Positions 42,223-52,290 of a stretch of 64,000 nucleotides of DNA are shown piece after piece. Position 1 is the first letter of the stretch; each line of letters starts with the position of its first letter. The stretch comes from Marinithermus hydrothermalis DSM 14884 (GTDB taxonomy: Bacteria > Deinococcota > Deinococci > Deinococcales > Marinithermaceae), in NCBI RefSeq assembly GCF_000195335.1, contig NC_015387.1, positions 1,670,001 through 1,734,000 of the forward strand, given 5' to 3'. Below the pieces are notes generated by a model. The model did no database searches. It was not told the origin of the DNA and worked only from the letters and a program-made list of their open reading frames with translations. The translations under genes and the position numbers were made by a program.

Positions 42223-42840
42223 TTACCTGGAGTAGTACTCGATCACCAGCTGCTCGTTCACCGGGATCGCGAGCTCATCCCGCTCCGGCAGCCGCACGAA
42301 CTTCCCGGTCATGGTCTCCGGGTCGTACTCGAGCCACATCGGCAGCTTCCGGCGCTTGGCCGCCTCGGCGTTTTCCTGGAAGACCACGAGTTTCTTGCTG
42401 CGCTCCGCGACCGAGATCACGTCCCCGGGCTTGACGCGGTAGCTGGGGCGATCCACCCGCTTGCCGTTCACGAGGATGTGCCGGTGCACCACGAACTGGC
42501 GGGCCTGGCGACGGGTGGTGGCGATGCCCAGACGGAAGACCACGTTGTCCAGGCGGGACTCCAGCAGCTGGAGGAAGACCGTGCCCGTCACGCCCTTCTT
42601 GCGGGTGGCTTCCTCGAAGAGGTTACGGAACTGCTTCTCGTTCAGGCCGTACAGGTAGCGCAGCTTCTGCTTCTCGCGGAGGCGCACGGCGTAGTCGCTC
42701 GGGCGACGGGAACGCCGCTGGCCGTGCTGCCCCGGCGGGTACGGACGCCGATCCATGTAGCGCTGGACCTTCTCGGTCTCAGCGATGTTGATGCCCAAAC
42801 GGCGTGCGATTCTTACGACTGGACCACGGTAACGACCCAC
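42223..42840 (-). CDS. rpsD: 30S ribosomal protein S4 (zinc-free form)
   Basis: 205 residues, normal. [12 protein letters not shown], the S4 domain core and [11 protein letters not shown] at the end are diagnostic. The N-terminus reads [28 protein letters not shown]: the four zinc-binding cysteines known in the Thermus thermophilus S4 are absent, so this is a C-minus version. S4 starts 30S assembly and may repress its operon. 12 nt after rpsK. Confidence 0.97.
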   Translation of the reverse strand: MGRYRGPVVRIARRLGINIAETEKVQRYMDRRPYPPGQHGQRRSRRPSDYAVRLREKQKLRYLYGLNEKQFRNLFEEATRKKGVTGTVFLQLLESRLDNVVFRLGIATTRRQARQFVVHRHILVNGKRVDRPSYRVKPGDVISVAERSKKLVVFQENAEAAKRRKLPMWLEYDPETMTGKFVRLPERDELAIPVNEQLVIEYYSR

Positions 42841-42852
42841 TTCCTTCCTCCT

Positions 42853-43236
42853 TTACGCACGCTTCCGCTTCCGGGGACGGCAGCCGTTGTGCGGAACCGG
42901 GGTGTCGTCGACGATCGAACGGACCTGAAGACCCGAAGCCTGCAGGGCACGGATGGCCTGCTCGCGGCCCGCGCCGGTGCCCCGCACGATCACGTCCACC
43001 TGGGTCATGCCGTAAGCCTGCGCTTTTTTGGCCGCGTCGATCGCCGCGAGCTGCGCGGCGTACGGGGTGCCCTTGCGGCTCCCCTTGTACCCGATCACCC
43101 CACCGCTGGACCACGCGATCGGGTTCCCCTCGGGGTCGGTAATCGTCACGATGGTGTTGTTGTAGGTCGCGTGGATGTACGCCTTGCCGTGCGCGACCTG
43201 CCGCTTGACCTTCTTCCTGGATGTTCTCTTGGCCAT
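42853..43236 (-). CDS. rpsK: 30S ribosomal protein S11
   Basis: 127 residues. [27 protein letters not shown] and [18 protein letters not shown] are diagnostic. S11 lines the mRNA exit cleft of the 30S platform. The 81-nt gap before it, the largest in this part of the operon, carries a promoter-like pair; AGGAGGA precedes the ATG. Confidence 0.98.
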   Translation of the reverse strand: MAKRTSRKKVKRQVAHGKAYIHATYNNTIVTITDPEGNPIAWSSGGVIGYKGSRKGTPYAAQLAAIDAAKKAQAYGMTQVDVIVRGTGAGREQAIRALQASGLQVRSIVDDTPVPHNGCRPRKRKRA

Positions 43237-43285
43237 ACTCTCCTCCTAAGGAGTATCAACTGGCCCCTAAAGGCACAACTCCCTA

Positions 43286-43314
43286 AGTTTACGCACTCGA
43301 GCGCATCCCCGCAA
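43286..43314 (-). promoter_or_regulatory. Probable internal promoter before rpsK
   Basis: On the minus strand TTGCGG (43314-43309) and TAAACT (43291-43286) are 17 bp apart inside the rpsM-rpsK gap. The -35 is the same as in the second promoter before rpsL. It could give extra rpsK-rpsD-rpoA-rplQ transcript. Confidence 0.45.
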
Positions 43315-43317
43315 GGC

Positions 43318-43698
43318 TTACTTCCGCGGCGCCTTCTTCTTACCAGCCACGGTCTTACGCGGCCCCTTGCGCGTGCGCGCGTTGGTCCGGGTGCGCTGGC
43401 CGCGCACTGGAAGCCCCCGGCGGTGACGCAGCCCCCGGTAGCAGCCGATGTCCATCAAGCGCTTGATGTTCGCCTGCACCTCAGCGCGGAGCTCCCCCTC
43501 GAGCTTCCAGGTGTTCTCCACGTACTCGCGCAGCTTAACCACTTCCTGGTCGGAAAGGTCCTTCACGCGCACCGAGGGGTCGATCCCCGTCGCCTCGAGG
43601 GCCTGCTTGGCCCGGGTGCGCCCGATGCCGTAAATGTAGGTCAGCGCGATCTCGACGCGTTTGTTGCGCGGAATCTCCACACCAGCGATACGAGCCAT
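43318..43698 (-). CDS. rpsM: 30S ribosomal protein S13
   Basis: 126 residues. [25 protein letters not shown] and [25 protein letters not shown] are diagnostic. The basic C-terminal tail contacts P-site tRNA. It is 14 nt after rpmJ. Confidence 0.98.
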   Translation of the reverse strand: MARIAGVEIPRNKRVEIALTYIYGIGRTRAKQALEATGIDPSVRVKDLSDQEVVKLREYVENTWKLEGELRAEVQANIKRLMDIGCYRGLRHRRGLPVRGQRTRTNARTRKGPRKTVAGKKKAPRK

Positions 43699-43712
43699 AC
43701 TTCCTCCCTAAC

Positions 43713-43826
43713 CTACCCCTGGCGCTGCTTGTGCTTGGGGTTCTCGCAGATCACGTACACCCGCCCGTGCCGGCGGATCACCTTGCACTTGTCGCAGATC
43801 TTCTTGACCGAAGCACGCACCTTCAT
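43713..43826 (-). CDS. rpmJ: 50S ribosomal protein L36
   Basis: A 37-residue gene too short for routine ORF lists: [20 protein letters not shown] followed by [17 protein letters not shown]. The zinc ligands (CDKC, C, H) are intact, so it is the C-plus form. It lies 10 nt after infA and 14 nt before rpsM, its normal place. Confidence 0.97.
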   Translation of the reverse strand: MKVRASVKKICDKCKVIRRHGRVYVICENPKHKQRQG

Positions 43827-43836
43827 CGCCACTCCC

Positions 43837-44055
43837 TCACTTTCGGTAGATAATCCGTCCCTTGGTCGGATCGTAGGGAGAGATCTCCACCACGACGCGG
43901 TCGCCAGGAAGGATGGGGATGTAGTGCATCCGCATCTTACCGGAGATATAGGCCAGGATCTCCAGCCCGCTGTCCAGCTTCACCCGGAACTGGGTGTTCG
44001 GCAACGCCTCCTCTACCACGCCTTCCGCTCGAATGGTGTCCTTACCCTTCGCCAC
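43837..44055 (-). CDS. infA: Translation initiation factor IF-1
   Basis: 72 residues, exact family length. [19 protein letters not shown] and [21 protein letters not shown] are diagnostic of the OB fold. IF-1 binds the 30S A site and helps IF-2 and IF-3 select the start. This matters here because non-AUG starts are proposed at 62092 and 63657. It is 9 nt after map. Confidence 0.98.
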   Translation of the reverse strand: MAKGKDTIRAEGVVEEALPNTQFRVKLDSGLEILAYISGKMRMHYIPILPGDRVVVEISPYDPTKGRIIYRK

Positions 44056-44064
44056 ATCCCCTCC

Positions 44065-44817
44065 CTACAGGATGCCCGTCAGCAACCGGGGTCCGTCCTC
44101 GGTGATCGCCACGGTGTTCTCGTAGTGTGCGGCCAGGTTCCCGCGACCCGCGGTGGCCGTCCAACCATCCTCCAATACTACAACAGGTGCGGGGTGCAGG
44201 GTGACCATCGGCTCGATCGCGAGCACCATGCCGGGGCGCAGCTTGGGTCCGGTCCCGGGCCGCCCGTAGTTCGGCACCTGCGGGTCCTCGTGAAACCGCG
44301 CGCCGATCCCGTGCCCCACGAACTCCCGCACCACCCAAAACCCCGCGGCCTCCACGTGAGCCTGCACCGCCGCGGCCACGTCCCCCACGCGGTTCCCCAC
44401 CTGGGCCGCGTCCAGCGCCTTCCAGAAGGCTTCCTCCGTCACCCGAACCAGCCGCTCGGCCTCCGCGCTCACCGCGCCGATCGGGTAGGTGCGCGCCATG
44501 TCCGCGGCGTACCCCTTGTAGAAGAGGCCCACATCGATCGAGAGGAGATCCCCCTCCTTGAGGGGCTCCTCGTCGGGAATCCCGTGCACGACCACGTCGT
44601 TCTTGGAGGCGCAGATCACCGCGGGAAACCCGTGGTACCCGAGAAACGCGGGCTTCGCGCCGCGCTTGGCGATCGCCTTGCGCGCGATGCGATCCAGCTC
44701 GCGCGTGGTCACGCCGGGACGGACGGCCGCCTCCACCTCGGCCAGCACCTCGGTCAGCAGGCGGCCCGCCTCCGCCATCACCTCGAGCTCGTCCCGGCTT
44801 TTGAGCGTGATGGCCAC
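44065..44817 (-). CDS. map: Methionine aminopeptidase, type I
   Basis: 250 residues from a GTG that shares its G with the adk stop (TAGTG). Metal ligands are in ICASKNDVVVHG (substrate His), SIDVG, GHGIGARFHEDP, AIEPM and the final TEDG. It removes N-terminal Met from nascent proteins. Usual place between adk and infA. Confidence 0.97.
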   Translation of the reverse strand: MAITLKSRDELEVMAEAGRLLTEVLAEVEAAVRPGVTTRELDRIARKAIAKRGAKPAFLGYHGFPAVICASKNDVVVHGIPDEEPLKEGDLLSIDVGLFYKGYAADMARTYPIGAVSAEAERLVRVTEEAFWKALDAAQVGNRVGDVAAAVQAHVEAAGFWVVREFVGHGIGARFHEDPQVPNYGRPGTGPKLRPGMVLAIEPMVTLHPAPVVVLEDGWTATAGRGNLAAHYENTVAITEDGPRLLTGIL

Positions 44818-45383
44818 TAGAGCGCCTCCCGGATCCGGCGGTACACCTCATCCACCGTGCCCACGCCGTTCGCCCGCACCAGCACGCCCCGCGCCGCGTA
44901 GTAATCCACGAGGGGCTGGGTTTTTTCCGCGTACACCTCGAGGCGGCGGCGTACCGTCTCCTCGTTGTCGTCCGAGCGCCCTTCGAGCTCCGCGCGCTTC
45001 AACAACCGCGCTACGAGCTCCTCCGTGGGTACCTCGAGGAGCAACGCCTTATGAATGGGCGCGCCGAGCGTCTCGAGAAGGCGGTCCAGCGCCTCAGCTT
45101 GCGCGGTGGTCCGGGGGAAGCCGTCAAAGATCGCCCGCACCTCGGGCATTTGCTCGAGCTCCTCCTTGATGATCGCGAGGATGAGCTCGTCCGGAACCAG
45201 GTCCCCCCGGTCCATGATGGGCTTGACCTTGCGGCCCAGCTCGGTACCTTGGGCGACGTGCGCGCGCAGGATATCCCCGGTGGAGATCTTCTTGAGGTTC
45301 AGGTCCTGCGCCAGCCGGGCGGCTTGCGTTCCCTTACCCGCGCCGGGCGGCCCCAAAAAGATCAGCACCATAGGCTCGCTCAC
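44817..45383 (-). CDS. adk: Adenylate kinase
   Basis: 188 residues from GTG 45383, adjacent to the secY stop; ATG 45371 has a slightly better spacing to AGGTGAG and would give 184 residues. The P-loop is GPPGAGKGT, FPRTTAQAE is the AMP-binding site, and the short LID (no zinc cysteines) contains RSDDNEETVRRRLEVY. It balances AMP, ADP and ATP. The short-lid form matches Thermus. Confidence 0.96.
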   Translation of the reverse strand: MSEPMVLIFLGPPGAGKGTQAARLAQDLNLKKISTGDILRAHVAQGTELGRKVKPIMDRGDLVPDELILAIIKEELEQMPEVRAIFDGFPRTTAQAEALDRLLETLGAPIHKALLLEVPTEELVARLLKRAELEGRSDDNEETVRRRLEVYAEKTQPLVDYYAARGVLVRANGVGTVDEVYRRIREAL

Positions 45384-46703
45384 CTAGAACCGCCCCCTTC
45401 CACGGATGCGCCCCTTGGAGAGGAAACCCTCGTAGTTGCGCAGCATCAGCTGGGACTCGATCTGGCGGAGGGTGTCGAGGGAGACGCCCACCACGATGAG
45501 CAGCCCGATCCCGGAGAAGGCCAGCGTCTGGACCTGGGTCAGGTTCTGGATGATCTGGGGCAAAGCGGCAACCAACCCGAGGAAAAGGGCCCCCCACAGC
45601 GTGAGGCGGGTCACGATGTGCTCGAGGAACTTCACCGTGGGTTCACCAGGGCGCACGCCCGGGATGAACCCGCCGTACTCGCGCAGGTCAGAGGCGATTC
45701 GGCGTGGGTCGAACTGCACCGCGGTGTAGATGTAGGTGAAGACGATGACGAGCAGCACCTCGATGGAGAGGCCCCAAAAGCCCCGCGGGTTAAAGAAGTT
45801 CGCGATCGCCTGCGCGACCGGGGAGTCGCTAAACGGCGCGGTGAGGAAGATCGGGATCTGCAGAATGGCCGCGGCGAAGATGATGGGGATGACGTTCGCG
45901 GCGTTCAGTTTGATGGGGATGTAGGTGGCCTGGCCGCCGTAGACACGGCGCCCGACCACTTTACGCGCGTACTGCACGGGGATGCGCCGCTCGGCCTGGG
46001 TGAACGCGGCCATACCCGCGAAGGCCAGGATCAAAAAGGCCAGGAAGAACAGGATGTTCAGGATGCCGAGCTCCCCGGTCCGTACCAGCTGGAAGGTGCT
46101 CAGCAGCTGCGGGATCCAGACCGCAACGATCCCGGCGAAGATGATCAGGCTGGTCCCGTTCCCGATCCCGTACTCGGTGATCCGTTCCGCCATCCAAAGG
46201 AGTAGGGCGATCCCGGCCACCTGGGTGACCACCACCACGAAACGGAAGAACCACCCCGGCTCCCAGCCCGGCAGGAGGAACTGCCCGCCCTGCGACTCGA
46301 GGAAGGCGACGGCGAGGAAGAACCCCTGGAAGGCCCCGAGCGCGATGCCCCCGATCCGCGTGTACTGGTTGATGATCCGGCGGCCTTCCTCACCCTCCCG
46401 GGAGAGTTTTTCGAGCTGGGGCACCACGGTCACGAGGAGCTGCATGATGATGGCCGCGGTGATGTAAGGCATAATCCCCAGGGCGAAGATCGAGAACTGC
46501 TCGAAGTTTCCCCCGGAGAAGAGGTTGATGATGCCGAACACACCACCGGCCTGGGTGCCCAAGAACTCGCGCACCCGGGCTACGTCCACCCCCGGCGTGG
46601 GGATGGTGGTCCCCAGCCGGTAGGCGGCGAGCACCAGGAGGGTGAAGAACATGCGCTGCCGGAGTTCGGGGATCAGGAAGGCATCCCTAAACGCCCGGAG
46701 CAT
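45384..46703 (-). CDS. secY: Preprotein translocase subunit SecY
   Basis: 439 residues with ten membrane helices. Diagnostic parts are YRLGTTIPTPGVD at TM1, the plug region GGNFEQFSIFALGIMPYI, and the loop before TM9 with GERRIPVQYARK-type sequence (AERRIPVQYARKV). It is the channel through which the exported proteins at 3569-5543 and 10432-12849 would pass. One nt after rplO; adk follows with no gap. Confidence 0.97.
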   Translation of the reverse strand: MLRAFRDAFLIPELRQRMFFTLLVLAAYRLGTTIPTPGVDVARVREFLGTQAGGVFGIINLFSGGNFEQFSIFALGIMPYITAAIIMQLLVTVVPQLEKLSREGEEGRRIINQYTRIGGIALGAFQGFFLAVAFLESQGGQFLLPGWEPGWFFRFVVVVTQVAGIALLLWMAERITEYGIGNGTSLIIFAGIVAVWIPQLLSTFQLVRTGELGILNILFFLAFLILAFAGMAAFTQAERRIPVQYARKVVGRRVYGGQATYIPIKLNAANVIPIIFAAAILQIPIFLTAPFSDSPVAQAIANFFNPRGFWGLSIEVLLVIVFTYIYTAVQFDPRRIASDLREYGGFIPGVRPGEPTVKFLEHIVTRLTLWGALFLGLVAALPQIIQNLTQVQTLAFSGIGLLIVVGVSLDTLRQIESQLMLRNYEGFLSKGRIRGRGRF

Positions 46704-46704
46704 G

Positions 46705-47190
46705 TTACGCCTCCTCGGTCTTCTGCTGGCCCAGCAGGATCACCTCGCCCCCCGCGGCCTTGATCTTCTCGACCGCGGAGGCGGAGAAGGCATGCGCGCT
46801 GATCGTGTATGCCGCGCTAACCTCGCCCCGGCCCAGCACCTTCACCGGCCGTTCTGCCTTGCGGATCAGGCCGGCCTTCGCCAGGACCTCGGGCGTCACC
46901 TCGCCCCCCTCAGGGAAGCGCTCGGCCAGCCGGTCCAGGTTCACGATCTGGTACTCCACGCGAGGGATCGCGCCCGGCACCTGCCCCCGCATGCCCCGCT
47001 TGGGCAGGCGCATCAGGAGGGTGGAGCGGCCGCCCTCGAACTTGGCGGGGTTCTTCAGCCCGCCAGAACGAGACTTCTGCCCCTTGTGCCCCCGGCCCGC
47101 GGTCTTACCGTGGCCGCTCGCGATCCCGCGCCCCACACGCTTCTTGCGCTTGACCGCACCCTTGTTCGGACGGAGATCCGTGAGCTTCAT
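46705..47190 (-). CDS. rplO: 50S ribosomal protein L15
   Basis: 161 residues. [33 protein letters not shown] is split by recognised [13 protein letters not shown] and FEGGR motifs. Late assembly protein of the 50S. Overlaps rpmD by 4 nt. Confidence 0.97.
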   Translation of the reverse strand: MKLTDLRPNKGAVKRKKRVGRGIASGHGKTAGRGHKGQKSRSGGLKNPAKFEGGRSTLLMRLPKRGMRGQVPGAIPRVEYQIVNLDRLAERFPEGGEVTPEVLAKAGLIRKAERPVKVLGRGEVSAAYTISAHAFSASAVEKIKAAGGEVILLGQQKTEEA

Positions 47191-47372
47191 TCCTTCACCT
47201 CAACGATCTTGACCAGGTGCTGCACCTTACGGATCATGCCCCGGATCGCCGGGTTGTCCGGCAACTCCCGCTCGCGGTTCAGCTTGGTGAGCTTCAAGGC
47301 CCGAAGGGTAGCCTTCTGGTCCTTCGCGTACCCGATGGGGCTTTTCACCAGCTTGACCCGGATGGTGCCCAT
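47187..47372 (-). CDS. rpmD: 50S ribosomal protein L30
   Basis: 61 residues. [19 protein letters not shown] and [17 protein letters not shown] are diagnostic. Overlaps rpsE by 1 nt and rplO by 4 nt. Confidence 0.97.
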   Translation of the reverse strand: MGTIRVKLVKSPIGYAKDQKATLRALKLTKLNRERELPDNPAIRGMIRKVQHLVKIVEVKE

Positions 47373-47842
47373 CAGACGACCTCCTTCCTCAGCCGCCGCA
47401 CCTCGTCCCAGGTCTGGAGCTGCTTCAAGGCCTCGATGGTCGCGTACGCCACGTTGATCGGGTTGCGGCTCCCCAGCTCCTTGGTCAGGATGTCCGTGAC
47501 CCCCGCGAGCTCCAGGATCGCGCGGGGTACCGCGCCCGCGATCACGCCGGTACCGGGCGCCGCCGGGCGCAGGAGCACCCGAGTCGCCCCGTACTCCACC
47601 TCGATCTCGTGCGGAATGGTGCCGTTCTCGATCGGCACCTCGATCAGGTTGCGGCGGGCCACGTACTGCGCCTTCTGCACGGCGAGCGGCACCTCCTTGG
47701 CCTTACCGAGCCCCACGCCCACACGGCCCTGCCGGTCCCCCACCACGACCAGGGCCCCGAAGCGGAAGCGGCGCCCGCCCTGGTAGGTCTTGGCCGTGCG
47801 GCGGATCAGGATCATCTTTTCTTCGAAATCGGTCTCCGGCAT
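47372..47842 (-). CDS. rpsE: 30S ribosomal protein S5
   Basis: 156 residues. The N-terminus [18 protein letters not shown] is almost that of Thermus S5; [19 protein letters not shown] follows in the C-terminal domain. S5 governs decoding accuracy. Eleven nt after rplR. Confidence 0.98.
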   Translation of the reverse strand: MPETDFEEKMILIRRTAKTYQGGRRFRFGALVVVGDRQGRVGVGLGKAKEVPLAVQKAQYVARRNLIEVPIENGTIPHEIEVEYGATRVLLRPAAPGTGVIAGAVPRAILELAGVTDILTKELGSRNPINVAYATIEALKQLQTWDEVRRLRKEVV

Positions 47843-47853
47843 GTCTCCTCCCT

Positions 47854-48192
47854 TTAGAACTCGAGCCCACCTTCGCGGGCGCCTTCCGCCAGGGCTTTCA
47901 CCCGGCCGTGGTACTTGAACGGCCCGCGGTCGAAGACCACCTTGGTAATGCCTTTTTCCAGCGCCTTCTTGGCGATGTCCTCGCCGACCTTCCGGGCCAC
48001 CTCGGTCTTGGTGCCCGAGAGCTTCAGCGCGAGGCTCGAGGAGGCCACCAGGGTGTGCCCCTTCTCGTCATCGATGATCTGCGCGTAGATGTGCTTCAAG
48101 CTACGGTGCACGCTCAGCCGAAGGCGCCCGGAGCGCTTGATCTTGTTGCGCGTGCGGAACTTACGACGCTCGTACGCGGTAAGCCTCGACAT
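47854..48192 (-). CDS. rplR: 50S ribosomal protein L18
   Basis: 112 residues. [20 protein letters not shown] and [28 protein letters not shown] (ends) are diagnostic of the 5S rRNA-binding protein. Ten nt after rplF. Confidence 0.98.
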   Translation of the reverse strand: MSRLTAYERRKFRTRNKIKRSGRLRLSVHRSLKHIYAQIIDDEKGHTLVASSSLALKLSGTKTEVARKVGEDIAKKALEKGITKVVFDRGPFKYHGRVKALAEGAREGGLEF

Positions 48193-48202
48193 GGTCTACC
48201 CC

Positions 48203-48745
48203 CTACTTGGTGGTGCCGGCCTTACCCGGCTTGAGGCGGAGGACTTCGCCTGCGTACCGGATCCCTTTGCCGTGGTACGCGTCCGGCGGTCGAATCGCGC
48301 GGATGTTCGCAGCCACCTGCCCCACGAGCTGCTTGTCGATCCCGGAGACGCGCAGCTTGGTGGGCTCGGGCACCTCGAAGGTGATCCCCTCGGGCGGCTC
48401 CACCACGACCGGGTGGCTAAACCCGATGTTCAGCTCGATGTTCTTCCCGGCGAGCTTCGCCCGGTACCCGATCCCTTTGATCTCGAGCTCCTTCACGAAC
48501 CCTTTGGAGACGCCCTCCACGGCGTTCGCGATCAGGGTTCGGGTCAGGCCGTGCAGGCTCTTGTGCCGACGGCTGTCGGTCGGGCGGGTCACCCGCACCA
48601 CGTTGTCCTCCACGACCACCTTGAGGTCCGGATCCACCGGCACGACGAGCTCACCCTTCGGTCCCTTGACCTTCACCTTGCCGGTCTGGACCTCGATGGA
48701 GACGCCCTGCGGCAGCTGGATGGGTTGCTTGCCAATGCGGGACAT
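48203..48745 (-). CDS. rplF: 50S ribosomal protein L6
   Basis: 180 residues. [15 protein letters not shown], then [14 protein letters not shown] and [15 protein letters not shown] are diagnostic. Sits near the factor-binding site. Starts 1 nt after rpsH. Confidence 0.98.
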   Translation of the reverse strand: MSRIGKQPIQLPQGVSIEVQTGKVKVKGPKGELVVPVDPDLKVVVEDNVVRVTRPTDSRRHKSLHGLTRTLIANAVEGVSKGFVKELEIKGIGYRAKLAGKNIELNIGFSHPVVVEPPEGITFEVPEPTKLRVSGIDKQLVGQVAANIRAIRPPDAYHGKGIRYAGEVLRLKPGKAGTTK

Positions 48746-48746
48746 C

Positions 48747-49142
48747 TTACCACACCTCGCAGATCAGCTCGCCGCCCACACCCAGGCGACGGGCCTCGCG
48801 GTCCACCAGAACGCCCTTGGACGTGGAGAGGATCGCGATCCCCAGACCGCGGCGCACCACGGGCACCTCCTTCGCCGCGACGTACACGCGCCGGCCGGGC
48901 TTGGAGATGCGCCGAATGTGCTTGATCACCTGCTCGCGGCGCGGGCCGTACTTAAGCGCGAGGCGCAGGTACGGCTTGCCGTCCACGTCCACCTTCTCGT
49001 AACCCTTCAAGAACCCCTCCCGCACGAGGATCTTCACGATCTCTTCCTTGAAGCGGGAGGCCGGGACGTCCACGGTGTCCTTGTACACCATGGTCGCGTT
49101 CCGGATCCGGGTCAGCATGTCCGCAATCGGGTCACTGAGCAT
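48747..49142 (-). CDS. rpsH: 30S ribosomal protein S8
   Basis: 131 residues. [13 protein letters not shown] and the C-terminal [20 protein letters not shown] are diagnostic. S8 binds 16S helix 21 and in other bacteria represses its operon. A 69-nt gap separates it from rpsZ; GGAGAG precedes the start. Confidence 0.98.
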   Translation of the reverse strand: MLSDPIADMLTRIRNATMVYKDTVDVPASRFKEEIVKILVREGFLKGYEKVDVDGKPYLRLALKYGPRREQVIKHIRRISKPGRRVYVAAKEVPVVRRGLGIAILSTSKGVLVDREARRLGVGGELICEVW

Positions 49143-49211
49143 ATTTCCTCTCTCCTTTTATGCGCCGTGCGTCACGAGCGGTCTCGAGGGAACCCCCTCG
49201 ACCGGACCTCG

Positions 49212-49397
49212 CTACCAGCTGGCCTTCCGCACCCCCGGGAGCTGGCCCTTGTGCGCGAGCTCACGGATGCAGATGCGGCACAGCCCGAAGTAGCGGTACA
49301 CCGAGCGGGCGCGCCCACACCGGTTGCAGCGGGTGTACGCCCGGACCTTGAACTTCGGCTTCCTCTTCGCCTTCTCGATCAGCGCTTTCCTCGGCAT
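49212..49397 (-). CDS. rpsZ: 30S ribosomal protein S14, zinc type
   Basis: 61 residues. Two zinc pairs CNRC and CRIC, with [19 protein letters not shown] and the ending GVRKASW, define the short C-plus S14. Nine nt after rplE. Confidence 0.98.
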   Translation of the reverse strand: MPRKALIEKAKRKPKFKVRAYTRCNRCGRARSVYRYFGLCRICIRELAHKGQLPGVRKASW

Positions 49398-49406
49398 AAC
49401 ACTCCC

Positions 49407-49955
49407 TTACTTCCGGAAGGGGAAGCCCAAGAGCTCCAAGAGGGCCCTGGCCTCCTCGTCGGTCTTGGCGGTAGTCACCACCGCGATATCCATGCCTCGA
49501 GTCGCGTCCACCAGGTCGTAGGTGATCTCGGGGAAGATCAGCTGCTCGCGGATCCCCAGGTTGTAGTTGCCCCGGCCGTCAAACCCGTTCGGGTTGACCC
49601 CGCGGAAGTCGCGGATGCGCGGCAGGGCCACGTTCAAGAGTTTCTCCAGGAAGATCCACATCCGGTCCCGGCGGAGCGTGACCTTGAGGCCGATGGGCAT
49701 TCCCTTGCGGATCTTGAAGTTCGAGACCGACTTCTTCGCCCGGGTGATCACCGGCTTCTGCGCGGTGATGAGGGCCAGTTCCTCCGCCGCCTTCTCCAGG
49801 ATGCGGCTGTCGTCCCGGGCCTCGCCCAGCCCCTGGTTGATCACGACCTTCTCCAAGCGCGGCACGGCCAGCGGGTTCTCGTAGCCGAACCGCTTCATCA
49901 TCTCGGGGCGGACTTCTTCGTAGTACTTCTTCTTCAGCGCAACTTCCAGCGGCAT
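49407..49955 (-). CDS. rplE: 50S ribosomal protein L5
   Basis: 182 residues. [21 protein letters not shown] and [20 protein letters not shown] are diagnostic of the 5S rRNA-binding protein that contacts P-site tRNA. Eight nt after rplX. Confidence 0.98.
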   Translation of the reverse strand: MPLEVALKKKYYEEVRPEMMKRFGYENPLAVPRLEKVVINQGLGEARDDSRILEKAAEELALITAQKPVITRAKKSVSNFKIRKGMPIGLKVTLRRDRMWIFLEKLLNVALPRIRDFRGVNPNGFDGRGNYNLGIREQLIFPEITYDLVDATRGMDIAVVTTAKTDEEARALLELLGFPFRK

Positions 49956-49963
49956 ACTTCACC

Positions 49964-50287
49964 TCACCCGTCGAGGGCGGCCCCACACCGGTGGCAGACC
50001 CGCACCTTCGTGCCGTCCTCGAGGATCTTCTTCTTCACCCGCACCGGGTGGCCGTTCGGGCAGACCGGACGCACCTTAGCCGCGTGCAGGGGCGCTTCCA
50101 TCTCCCGGAACCCGCCCTGGGGGTTGTCCGGCGTGGGGCGCACCGCTTTCTTCACGATGTTCACGCCTTCCACCAGCACGCGGAACTTCTTGGGGTACAC
50201 CGCGATCACCTTCCCGGTCTTGCCCCGGTCCTTTCCGGACACCACGATCACGGTGTCGCCCCGCTTCACGTGCAACTTGGGCCGCAT
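49964..50287 (-). CDS. rplX: 50S ribosomal protein L24
   Basis: 107 residues. The KOW motif is [22 protein letters not shown]-terminal zinc-like pair is CPNGH and CHRCG. L24 initiates 50S assembly near the exit tunnel. Overlaps rplN by 1 nt. Confidence 0.97.
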   Translation of the reverse strand: MRPKLHVKRGDTVIVVSGKDRGKTGKVIAVYPKKFRVLVEGVNIVKKAVRPTPDNPQGGFREMEAPLHAAKVRPVCPNGHPVRVKKKILEDGTKVRVCHRCGAALDG

Positions 50288-50655
50288 TACAGCACCTCCG
50301 GAGCCAGCGACACGATCTTCATGTACTTCTTCTCGCGCAGCTCGCGCGCCACCGGGCCAAACACGCGCGTTCCGCGCGGCTCACCCTGGTTGTTGATGAT
50401 CACCGCGGCGTTCGTGTCGAAGCGGATCGCGCTGCCGTCCGGCCGCTTAACCTCTTTCTTGGTGCGCACGACCACGGCCTTCACCACATCCCCTTCCTTC
50501 ACCACGCCCCCGGGGATGGCCTCCTTCACCGAAGCGACGATCACATCCCCCACGCTGGCGTAGCGGCGGAAGGACCCCCCGAGCACCCGGATGCACATGA
50601 TCTTCCGGGCGCCGGTGTTGTCCGCAACCTCGAGCATCGTCTGAGGCTGAATCAT
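50287..50655 (-). CDS. rplN: 50S ribosomal protein L14
   Basis: 122 residues. [19 protein letters not shown] and [28 protein letters not shown] (end) are diagnostic. Part of the subunit interface. Overlaps rpsQ by 4 nt. Confidence 0.98.
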   Translation of the reverse strand: MIQPQTMLEVADNTGARKIMCIRVLGGSFRRYASVGDVIVASVKEAIPGGVVKEGDVVKAVVVRTKKEVKRPDGSAIRFDTNAAVIINNQGEPRGTRVFGPVARELREKKYMKIVSLAPEVL

Positions 50656-50945
50656 GCCTTACCACGCTCCTTGCGCAGGCGGTAACGCTCCACCACGTCC
50701 AGCCGCCCTTCCTCCAGGCGCCGCACCACGCGCCACTTCTTGCGCTTGGAGATGGGGCGGGACTCCACGATCTCCACCACGTCGCCCACCTTGTAGGCGT
50801 TCTCCTCGTCGTGAGCCAGGTATTTCTTGGAGCGCTTGACGACCTTCCCGTAGAGGGGGTGGGCGAACTGCCGCTCCACCAGCACCGCTACGGTCTTGTC
50901 CATCTTGTCGCTCACGACCACACCGGTGAGTACCTTCTTCGGCAT
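50652..50945 (-). CDS. rpsQ: 30S ribosomal protein S17
   Basis: 97 residues. [19 protein letters not shown] and [25 protein letters not shown] are diagnostic. The longer C-terminal helix is like the Thermus form. Five nt after rpmC. Confidence 0.98.
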   Translation of the reverse strand: MPKKVLTGVVVSDKMDKTVAVLVERQFAHPLYGKVVKRSKKYLAHDEENAYKVGDVVEIVESRPISKRKKWRVVRRLEEGRLDVVERYRLRKERGKA

Positions 50946-50950
50946 CTAGA

Positions 50951-51157
50951 TCACCTGATCCCCAGTTCCTTCTCGCGCAGGATGGTCAGAAGCCGCGCGA
51001 TCTCCCGCTTGGTCTCGCGAATCCGGTGGTTCTGGGAGAGCTGCCCGATCGAGGCCTGGAAACGCAGCTCCATCAGCTCGCGCTTCTTCTCCTGCACCCG
51101 CTTCCGGATCTCGGCAGGCGAGAGCTTGCGGATCTCACTGGGCTTCATCGTAGGCAT
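50951..51157 (-). CDS. rpmC: 50S ribosomal protein L29
   Basis: 68 residues. [17 protein letters not shown] and [19 protein letters not shown] are diagnostic. It overlaps rplP by 23 nt, a longer overlap than elsewhere in the operon. Confidence 0.97.
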   Translation of the reverse strand: MPTMKPSEIRKLSPAEIRKRVQEKKRELMELRFQASIGQLSQNHRIRETKREIARLLTILREKELGIR

Positions 51158-51560
51158 CGCGCTTCACCACCTTGGTCTTGATCGGCAGCTTGTGCCCAGC
51201 CAAGCGGAACGCCTCCCGGGCCTGTTCCTCCGTGACCCCGGCCACCTCGAACATCACCCGGCCCGGCTTGACCACGGCCACCCAGCCCTCGACGTTACCC
51301 TTACCCTTACCCATGCGGACCTCGAGGGGCTTTTTGGTGTAGGGCTTGTCGGGGAAGATCCGGATGAAGATCTTCCCGCCACGGCGGAAGTGGCGCACCA
51401 TAGCCACACGGGCCGCCTCGATCTGCTGCGAGGTGATCCAGGCCGGCTCGAGGGCCACCAGGCCGTAATCCCCGAAGGCCACGTAATCCCCACCTTTGGC
51501 AGTACCGCGCAAGCGACCGCGGTGCTGCTTCCGGTACTTGAGGCGTTTAGGCATCAGCAT
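51135..51560 (-). CDS. rplP: 50S ribosomal protein L16
   Basis: 141 residues. [19 protein letters not shown], then [14 protein letters not shown] and the ending [12 protein letters not shown] match the Thermus form. L16 organises the A site. Overlaps rpsC by 14 nt. Confidence 0.98.
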   Translation of the reverse strand: MLMPKRLKYRKQHRGRLRGTAKGGDYVAFGDYGLVALEPAWITSQQIEAARVAMVRHFRRGGKIFIRIFPDKPYTKKPLEVRMGKGKGNVEGWVAVVKPGRVMFEVAGVTEEQAREAFRLAGHKLPIKTKVVKRDAYDEAQ

Positions 51561-52290
51561 CTTCGGACTCCTTCTTCACACGGCGACGCACCGTCGGGCG
51601 ACGCCGACGCGGACGCTCGGTCTCCGCCTTGGGCGAGGGCTTCGCCGCGGTCTTCTGGCGGCCGATCACCTCACCCAGGAAGATGTACGCCTTCACCCCG
51701 AGGACCCCGTAAGTGGTCCAGGCGAGGGCGAAACCGTAGTCGATGTTAGCACGAAGCGTGTGCAGCGGCACGCGACCCAGCGCAGCCCACTCGGTCCGGG
51801 CCTGTTCCGCACCGCCGATCCGGCCCGAGACCACGACCTTGGCCCCCTGGGCCCCGGCCTCCATCACGCGCTGCACGGCCTGCTTGATCGCGCGGCGCAC
51901 CGCGAAGCGGCGCTCGATCTGCTCGGCCACGCGCTGGGCCACGAGCGGCGCGGACAGGTTGGGGTTGGGCACCTCCTGCACGTTCAGGGAGATGGTGCGG
52001 TTGGGGAAGCGCTTTTGCAGCTCCGCGCGCATGCGCTTGATCGTCTCGCCCCCACGCCCGATGATCACGCCGGGCTTCGCGGCGTGCACCGTCACCGAGA
52101 CGTTATCCGCCGCGCGCTCGATGTCGATGCGGGCGATGCCCCCGTGGTAGACCTCCCGCGTGATCAGCTCGCGGATGATCCGGTCCTCCACGAGCAAGGC
52201 CGCGTAGTCCTTCTTGCCCGCGTACCAGCGGGACTCCCAATCCCGGGTGATGCCCAGACGGAAACCAATCGGGTTGATCTTATTGCCCAT
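51547..52290 (-). CDS. rpsC: 30S ribosomal protein S3
   Basis: 247 residues. [20 protein letters not shown] and the KH domain [13 protein letters not shown] are diagnostic. The C-terminus adds a basic tail ([17 protein letters not shown]). S3 acts at the mRNA entry channel. Overlaps rplV by 11 nt. Confidence 0.98.
   Translation of the reverse strand: MGNKINPIGFRLGITRDWESRWYAGKKDYAALLVEDRIIRELITREVYHGGIARIDIERAADNVSVTVHAAKPGVIIGRGGETIKRMRAELQKRFPNRTISLNVQEVPNPNLSAPLVAQRVAEQIERRFAVRRAIKQAVQRVMEAGAQGAKVVVSGRIGGAEQARTEWAALGRVPLHTLRANIDYGFALAWTTYGVLGVKAYIFLGEVIGRQKTAAKPSPKAETERPRRRRPTVRRRVKKESEDADA

Noticed and set aside
42478-44820. 780-residue plus-strand ORF opposite rpsD, rpsK, rpsM, rpmJ, infA and map
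   Set aside because: Shadow of six clear ribosomal-operon genes; low-complexity His/Arg/Leu composition and no motif.
48207-50396. 729-residue plus-strand ORF opposite rplF-rplX
   Set aside because: Antisense to five ribosomal genes; same reasoning.
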